Assembly (NCBI GenBank): GCA_022616055.1
Contig: JAKEFM010000291.1
Coordinates: forward strand, 1-35,948
Reading direction: 5' to 3'
DNA length: 35,948 nucleotides
From: Planctomycetota bacterium
GTDB lineage: Bacteria > Planctomycetota > UBA1135 > JAKEFM01
A program made the position numbers and the translations under genes. Shown here piece after piece: positions 31,975 through 35,948 of the stretch. The notes beneath the pieces were generated by a model that had not been told where the DNA came from, ran no database searches, and saw only the letters and a list, made by a program, of their open reading frames with translations. Every line of letters starts with the position of its first letter. Positions within the stretch are counted from its first letter, which is position 1.

Positions 31975-33183
31975 GTGGCCGTCGAGACGAAGCTCTTCGA
32001 GATCGCCGAGGACCCGCTCCACGGGGAGGCGATGACGGTCAACTTCGGGCCGCAGCACCCCGCGACCCACGGCGTGCTCCGGATCGTCCTCACCCTCGAC
32101 GGGGAGACGATCCTCGCCGCCGAGCCGGTCGTCGGATACCTCCACCGCGGCAAGGAGAAGACCGCCGAGTCCCTCGGCTGGCACAAGTTCTTCCCCCACA
32201 CGGATCGCCTCGACTACACCCAGTCGATCGGGAACAACGTCGCCTACGCCCTCGCCGTCGAGAGGCTGATGGGCCTCGAGGTGCCCCCGCGGGGGCGGGC
32301 GATCCGCGTCATCCTGGCGGAGCTGTCGCGGATCGGCGCCCACCTGATCTTCGTCGGGACGACGGCGATCGACCTCGGGGCGGTCTCGGTCTTCTTCCTC
32401 GCGTTCAAGGAGCGGGAGCGGATCTATGACCTCTTCGACCGGCTGATCGGCCACCGGATGAACCCCGAGGCGATCCGCTTCGGGGGGGTGATCGCCGACC
32501 TCGAGGGGGAGGCGATCCCGATGCTCCGCGAGATCGTGCGGGACTTCCCCGCCCGGTTCGACGAGTACGAGGCGCTCCTCACCCGCAACCCGATTTGGGT
32601 CGGGCGCACGAAGGGGGTGGGGACGATCTCCGCCGAGCAGGCGGTCGCCCTCTCCCTCACCGGGCCGAACCTCCGGGGGTCGGGGGTCCGGTTCGACCTC
32701 CGGAGGGACCTCCCCTACCTCGGCTACGAGAACTACGACTTCGAGGTCCCCGTCGGGACGAACGGCGACGCCTACGACCGCTACCTCGTCCGCGTCGAGG
32801 AGATGCGCCAGAGCCTGCGGATCGTCGAGCAGGCGCTCGAGCGGATGCCCGGGGGGGAGGTCTTCGTCGAGGACCGCCGCTTCGTCCTTCCGCCCAAGGT
32901 CCGCTCCCTCACGTCGATGGAGGAGCTGATCCACCAGTTCAAGGTCGTGACCGACCTGCGCGTGCCCCCCGGCGAGGTCTACGCCGCCGTCGAGGCGCCG
33001 AAGGGGGAGCTCGGCTTCTACCTCGTGAGCAAGGGGGATCGGGCGGCGCACCGCTGCTTCATCCGCTCCCCCTCCTTCGTCAACCTCCAGGCACTCGCGC
33101 CGATGGCCGTCGGGCGGCGTCTCTCCGACATCGTGGCGATCACGAGCAGCCTCGACTTCGTCATGGGGGAGGTCGACCGGTGA
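31975..33183 (+). CDS. nuoD: NADH-quinone oxidoreductase subunit D (49 kDa)
   Basis: A 402-residue subunit that forms the quinone-binding cavity with NuoB. Conserved stretches: NFGPQHPATHGVLRIVLTL (the His near the quinone site), HRGKEKTAESLGWHKFFPHT and SIGNNVAYALAVE, and near the end FYLVSKGDRAAHRCFIRSP and LDFVMGEVDR. GTG 31975 follows nuoC by three bases. Confidence 0.95.
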   Translation: MAVETKLFEIAEDPLHGEAMTVNFGPQHPATHGVLRIVLTLDGETILAAEPVVGYLHRGKEKTAESLGWHKFFPHTDRLDYTQSIGNNVAYALAVERLMGLEVPPRGRAIRVILAELSRIGAHLIFVGTTAIDLGAVSVFFLAFKERERIYDLFDRLIGHRMNPEAIRFGGVIADLEGEAIPMLREIVRDFPARFDEYEALLTRNPIWVGRTKGVGTISAEQAVALSLTGPNLRGSGVRFDLRRDLPYLGYENYDFEVPVGTNGDAYDRYLVRVEEMRQSLRIVEQALERMPGGEVFVEDRRFVLPPKVRSLTSMEELIHQFKVVTDLRVPPGEVYAAVEAPKGELGFYLVSKGDRAAHRCFIRSPSFVNLQALAPMAVGRRLSDIVAITSSLDFVMGEVDR

Positions 33184-33767
33184 GCGAGGCGGTCCGGCCC
33201 CTCTCCGCGCGCCTCTCCTCCCCCGGCTCGGCCCCCCCGCCCGCCCACACGGGGGGGGCGATGGCGGTCGCCGCCTCGGCGCGCTTCGAGCTCGACCCCG
33301 CGATGCGGGCGGCGTGGGAGGAGGCCGTCGCGCGCTACCCGAAGCGGCGCGCCGCGGTGATGGAGCTCCTCCACACGGTGCAGGATCGTCTCGGGTTCGT
33401 CCCGCGCGAGGCGGTCGCCGCGATCGCCGGCTTCCTCGAGATCCCCGACGTCGCCGTCTTCGAGGTCCTCACCTTCTACCCGATGTACCGGGCGACCCCG
33501 GGGGGGCGCCACGCGGTGAGGGTCTGCCACAACATCGCCTGCGACCTCATGGGCGCGCGGGGGCTCCTCCGCGCGCTGCGCGCGCGCTTCGGCGTCCGGC
33601 CCGGCGAGACGGGGGGCGAGGGGGCGTTCCACCTCGAGGCGGTCGAGTGCCTCGCCGCGTGCGGCGGCGCCCCGGTCGTCGACGTCGACGGGGAGTACCA
33701 CGAGGGGATGACGCCCGAGGGTCTCTGCGAGGCGGTCGGGAGGCTCCTCGACGGGGAGGCGCGATGA
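33180..33767 (+). CDS. nuoE: NADH-quinone oxidoreductase subunit E (24 kDa)
   Basis: A thioredoxin-fold [2Fe-2S] subunit with cysteines in VCHNIACDL and ECLAACGGAP. GTG 33180 overlaps the nuoD stop (GTGA) with GGAGG upstream and gives 195 residues. ATG 33261 would give 168, closer to the usual length and lacking the low-complexity Ser/Pro-rich extension. The overlap favours GTG, but both are possible. Functions in the NADH-oxidising arm with NuoF. Confidence 0.93.
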   Translation: MSEAVRPLSARLSSPGSAPPPAHTGGAMAVAASARFELDPAMRAAWEEAVARYPKRRAAVMELLHTVQDRLGFVPREAVAAIAGFLEIPDVAVFEVLTFYPMYRATPGGRHAVRVCHNIACDLMGARGLLRALRARFGVRPGETGGEGAFHLEAVECLAACGGAPVVDVDGEYHEGMTPEGLCEAVGRLLDGEAR

Positions 33768-35077
33768 GCGCCGCCCCGGTGAACGCGTCCTTGGGCGGGC
33801 ACCCGACCTATCTCCTCGACCGGGCGGCGCTCCCCGGCTCGGAGCGGCTTGCCGTCGCCCGGGAGGGGGGGGCGTACCGCGCCCTCGAGAAGGCGCTGCG
33901 CGGGATGAAGCCCGCCGAGGTGACGGAGGTCGTCAAAGCCTCGGGGCTCCGCGGGCGGGGCGGGGCGGGATTCCCGACGGGGCTCAAGTGGACGTTCATG
34001 CCCCCGCCGGGCGATCCCCGGCCGCGCTACTTCCTCCTGAACGCAGACGAGTCGGAGCCCGGCACGTTCAAGGACCGGGTGCTCCTCGAGCGCGACCCCC
34101 ACCTCGTGATCGAGGGGCTCGCGCTCGCCTCCTACGCGATCGGCGCGCGGACCTGCTACGTCTACATGCGCGGGGAGTTCCGGCGCCCGAAGCGGATCTT
34201 CGAGGCGGCGATCGCCGAGGCCCGCGAGGCGGGCTTCCTCGGGAAGAACCTCCTCGGGAGGGGCTTCGACCTCGAGGTCGTCGTCCACCGCGGCGCGGGC
34301 GCCTACATCGCCGGGGAGGAGACCGGCGCGATGGAGTCGATCGAGGGGAAGCCGGCGCGGCCGCGGCCGAAGCCCCCCTTCCCCGCCGGATTCGGCCTCT
34401 GGGGCTGCCCGACGACGATCAACAACGTCGAGACGGTCGCGAACGTCCCCGCCATCGTCGAGAGGGGGAGCGAGTGGTACCGGCGGATCGGGACCGACAA
34501 GAGCCCGGGGAACTTCCTCTGCGGGGTCTCGGGGCGGGTGAACCGTCCCGGCGTCTTCGAGCTGCCCCTCGGCACGCGCGTGAGAGCGATCCTCGAGGGG
34601 CCGGCCGGAGGGGTGCGCGGGACGCTCAAGGCCTTCTACCCCGGGGGGTCCTCGACCGGGATCCTCCCGGCGGCGCACGCCGACGTCGCGATGGACCACG
34701 AGGCGCTGCGCGCCGTCGGCGCGATGCTCGGGACCGGGGGGATCACGGTCCTCGACGACACCGCGTGCGTCGTGCGGGCCTCCGCCGTGCTCGCGCGGTT
34801 CTACGAGCACGAGACCTGCGGCCAGTGCTCCCAGTGCCGGCTCGGCTGCGAGTGGATGCGCCGCCTCCTCGACCGGATCGAGGGGGGGGCGGGCCGGCGG
34901 GAGGACCTCGACCTCCTCCTCGACCTGGGGGCGAACATGAGCGGCGGCAAGACGATCTGCGCCTTCGCCGACGGCGCGGCGATCCCCCTCGTCTCGGCCG
35001 TGCGGCACTTTCGCGAGGAGTTCGAGGCCCACGTCCGGGAGGGGCGCTGCCCCTTCCCCGAGGACCCCGGGGCCTAG
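33764..35077 (+). CDS. nuoF: NADH-quinone oxidoreductase subunit F (51 kDa)
   Basis: A 437-residue subunit that oxidises NADH through FMN. The glycine-rich FMN/NADH motif is SGLRGRGGAGFPTGLKW; GAGAYIAGEETGAMESIEG is the second nucleotide-binding stretch. The [4Fe-4S] cluster N3 ligands are in ETCGQCSQCRLG plus the Cys in KTICAFAD. ATG 33764 overlaps the nuoE stop in ATGA. Confidence 0.95.
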   Translation: MSAAPVNASLGGHPTYLLDRAALPGSERLAVAREGGAYRALEKALRGMKPAEVTEVVKASGLRGRGGAGFPTGLKWTFMPPPGDPRPRYFLLNADESEPGTFKDRVLLERDPHLVIEGLALASYAIGARTCYVYMRGEFRRPKRIFEAAIAEAREAGFLGKNLLGRGFDLEVVVHRGAGAYIAGEETGAMESIEGKPARPRPKPPFPAGFGLWGCPTTINNVETVANVPAIVERGSEWYRRIGTDKSPGNFLCGVSGRVNRPGVFELPLGTRVRAILEGPAGGVRGTLKAFYPGGSSTGILPAAHADVAMDHEALRAVGAMLGTGGITVLDDTACVVRASAVLARFYEHETCGQCSQCRLGCEWMRRLLDRIEGGAGRREDLDLLLDLGANMSGGKTICAFADGAAIPLVSAVRHFREEFEAHVREGRCPFPEDPGA

Positions 35078-35092
35078 ATCCTTCCCGCCCGG

Positions 35093-35948
35093 ATGAGCGA
35101 CTCGCCCGAGAGAAGGGTCCGGCTCGCCGTCGACGGCCAGGGGCTCGACGCCCCGGCGGGGAAGAACCTCCTCGGCTTCCTGAACGCCCTCGGCAAGGAG
35201 ATCCCCCACTTCTGCTGGCACCCGGGGCTCTCGGTCGTCGCCTCCTGCCGCCAGTGCCAGGTCGAGGTGCAGGGGCCGGGGCCCGCTCCGCGCCGGCTCG
35301 CGGTCGCCTGCCGCACGGAGACCGCCGAGGGGCTCCAGGTCTGGACGGGGACGGATGCGGTGCGCAAGGCGCGCCGCGGCGTCCTCGAGTTCCTCCTCGC
35401 GAACCACCCCCTCGACTGCCCGATCTGCGACAAGGCCGGGGAGTGCCCCCTCCAGGATTTCACCTTCGAGCAGGGGCAGTCCGCGAGCCGCTCCGACCTC
35501 GAGAAGCGGACCTTCCGCAAGCGCGTCGACCTCGGCCCCGTGATCACGCTCGACGAGGAGCGCTGCGTGCTTTGCTCCCGCTGCGTGCGCTTCTTCCCCG
35601 AGGTGACGGGGGAGACGCAGCTCGGGATCTTCGGGCGGGGCGCCCACTCGATGGTCGGGACGCCCGGCGACCGCCCGCTCGAGGGGCGCTACCAGGGGAA
35701 CCTGGCGGACATCTGCCCGGTCGGGGCCCTCACCCTGAAGAAGTTCGCCCACGCCGCGCGGATCTGGAACCTCCGCTCGACCCCGTCCGTCTGCCCGCTC
35801 TGCTCGCGCGGGTGCAGCACGACGGTCGACGTCCACCGCGGCGCCGTCGTCCGGATCCGGCCCCGGCCGAACCCGGCGGTGAACTGGCACTGGATGTGCG
35901 ACGAGGGGCGCCTTCGGTTCGACGACCTCAACGCGGCGGAGCGCCTCG
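35093..35948 (+). CDS. nuoG: NADH-quinone oxidoreductase subunit G, partial
   Basis: The first 285 residues of the large iron-sulphur subunit; the window ends inside it. The [2Fe-2S] site has Cys in PHFCWHPG, SCRQCQV and VACRTE. The His-ligated cluster N5 is in NHPLDCPICDKAGECPLQD, and N4 ligands are in CVLCSRCVRF and DICPVGAL. The extra N7-type cysteines are present (CPLCSRGCSTT and later MCDEGRL). The catalytic-domain remnant of the molybdopterin family starts after this. ATG 35093 is 15 bases after the nuoF stop and has a weak ribosome binding site. Confidence 0.94.
   Translation, partial: MSDSPERRVRLAVDGQGLDAPAGKNLLGFLNALGKEIPHFCWHPGLSVVASCRQCQVEVQGPGPAPRRLAVACRTETAEGLQVWTGTDAVRKARRGVLEFLLANHPLDCPICDKAGECPLQDFTFEQGQSASRSDLEKRTFRKRVDLGPVITLDEERCVLCSRCVRFFPEVTGETQLGIFGRGAHSMVGTPGDRPLEGRYQGNLADICPVGALTLKKFAHAARIWNLRSTPSVCPLCSRGCSTTVDVHRGAVVRIRPRPNPAVNWHWMCDEGRLRFDDLNAAERL

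Noticed and set aside
1-35948. CRISPR arrays, tRNA or rRNA genes, insertion sequences, phage genes
   Set aside because: No regularly spaced repeats, cloverleaf, rRNA motif, transposase or phage protein was seen on either strand.

Overview
The window is about 36 kb of very GC-rich DNA with almost exclusive G or C at third codon positions. It appears to be a chromosomal contig from an uncultivated, Gram-negative-type heterotrophic bacterium. Four large secreted proteins carry GEVEDY domains, nidogen-like beta-sandwiches and an unnamed C-terminal domain ending around L-x-G-x(4-6)-Q. With the multihaem cytochrome, these best resemble Planctomycetota or neighbouring deep lineages, but no rRNA or marker is present to settle it. 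The left end starts in a 26-base poly-C run, so it is probably a real contig end.

Layout: (1) 1-5.8 kb: fragment of a divergent membrane gene, a secreted M14 zinc carboxypeptidase, a large secreted repeat protein and a short PuuD-type membrane protein. (2) 5.9-16 kb: an alkaline-phosphatase-fold membrane protein, a tiny membrane protein with a probable frameshift, a secreted nidogen-like protein with a pseudoknot-like leader, an EboB-like TatD hydrolase, a secreted matrixin-type metalloprotease and, divergently, a secreted trypsin-like protease. Three of the secreted-protein genes end at closely related terminator hairpins. (3) 16-18.8 kb: a five-haem cytochrome c and a HEAT-repeat/von Willebrand A protein broken by a one-base frameshift in a C-rich stretch. 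(4) 18.8-26.1 kb: a decaying tandem duplication of a three-gene module, H (alpha/beta hydrolase, minus strand), A (lipoprotein, plus) and B (GT-C-like membrane protein, plus), laid out H1-A1-B1-psiH2-miniA2-B2-H3. Both B genes appear to start at CTG inside a CTGA overlap with A. (5) 26.2-28.5 kb: a DUF3300 and DUF2950 pair of exported proteins. (6) 28.5-30.5 kb: a small island with lower third-position GC holding a HEPN-domain gene overlapped by an unrecognised partner, then a family 9 glycosyltransferase. (7) 30.5 kb to the end: the respiratory complex I operon nuoABCDEFG, tightly coupled and cut by the window edge inside nuoG.

The best-understood part is the nuo operon (NADH oxidation and proton pumping). 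The secreted proteases and large beta-rich proteins fit a lifestyle that degrades external protein. The most unusual parts are the H-A-B module with conserved non-canonical starts, the HEPN cassette, the nested and permuted duplication inside the 701-aa secreted protein, and the C-terminal domain shared by four exported proteins.
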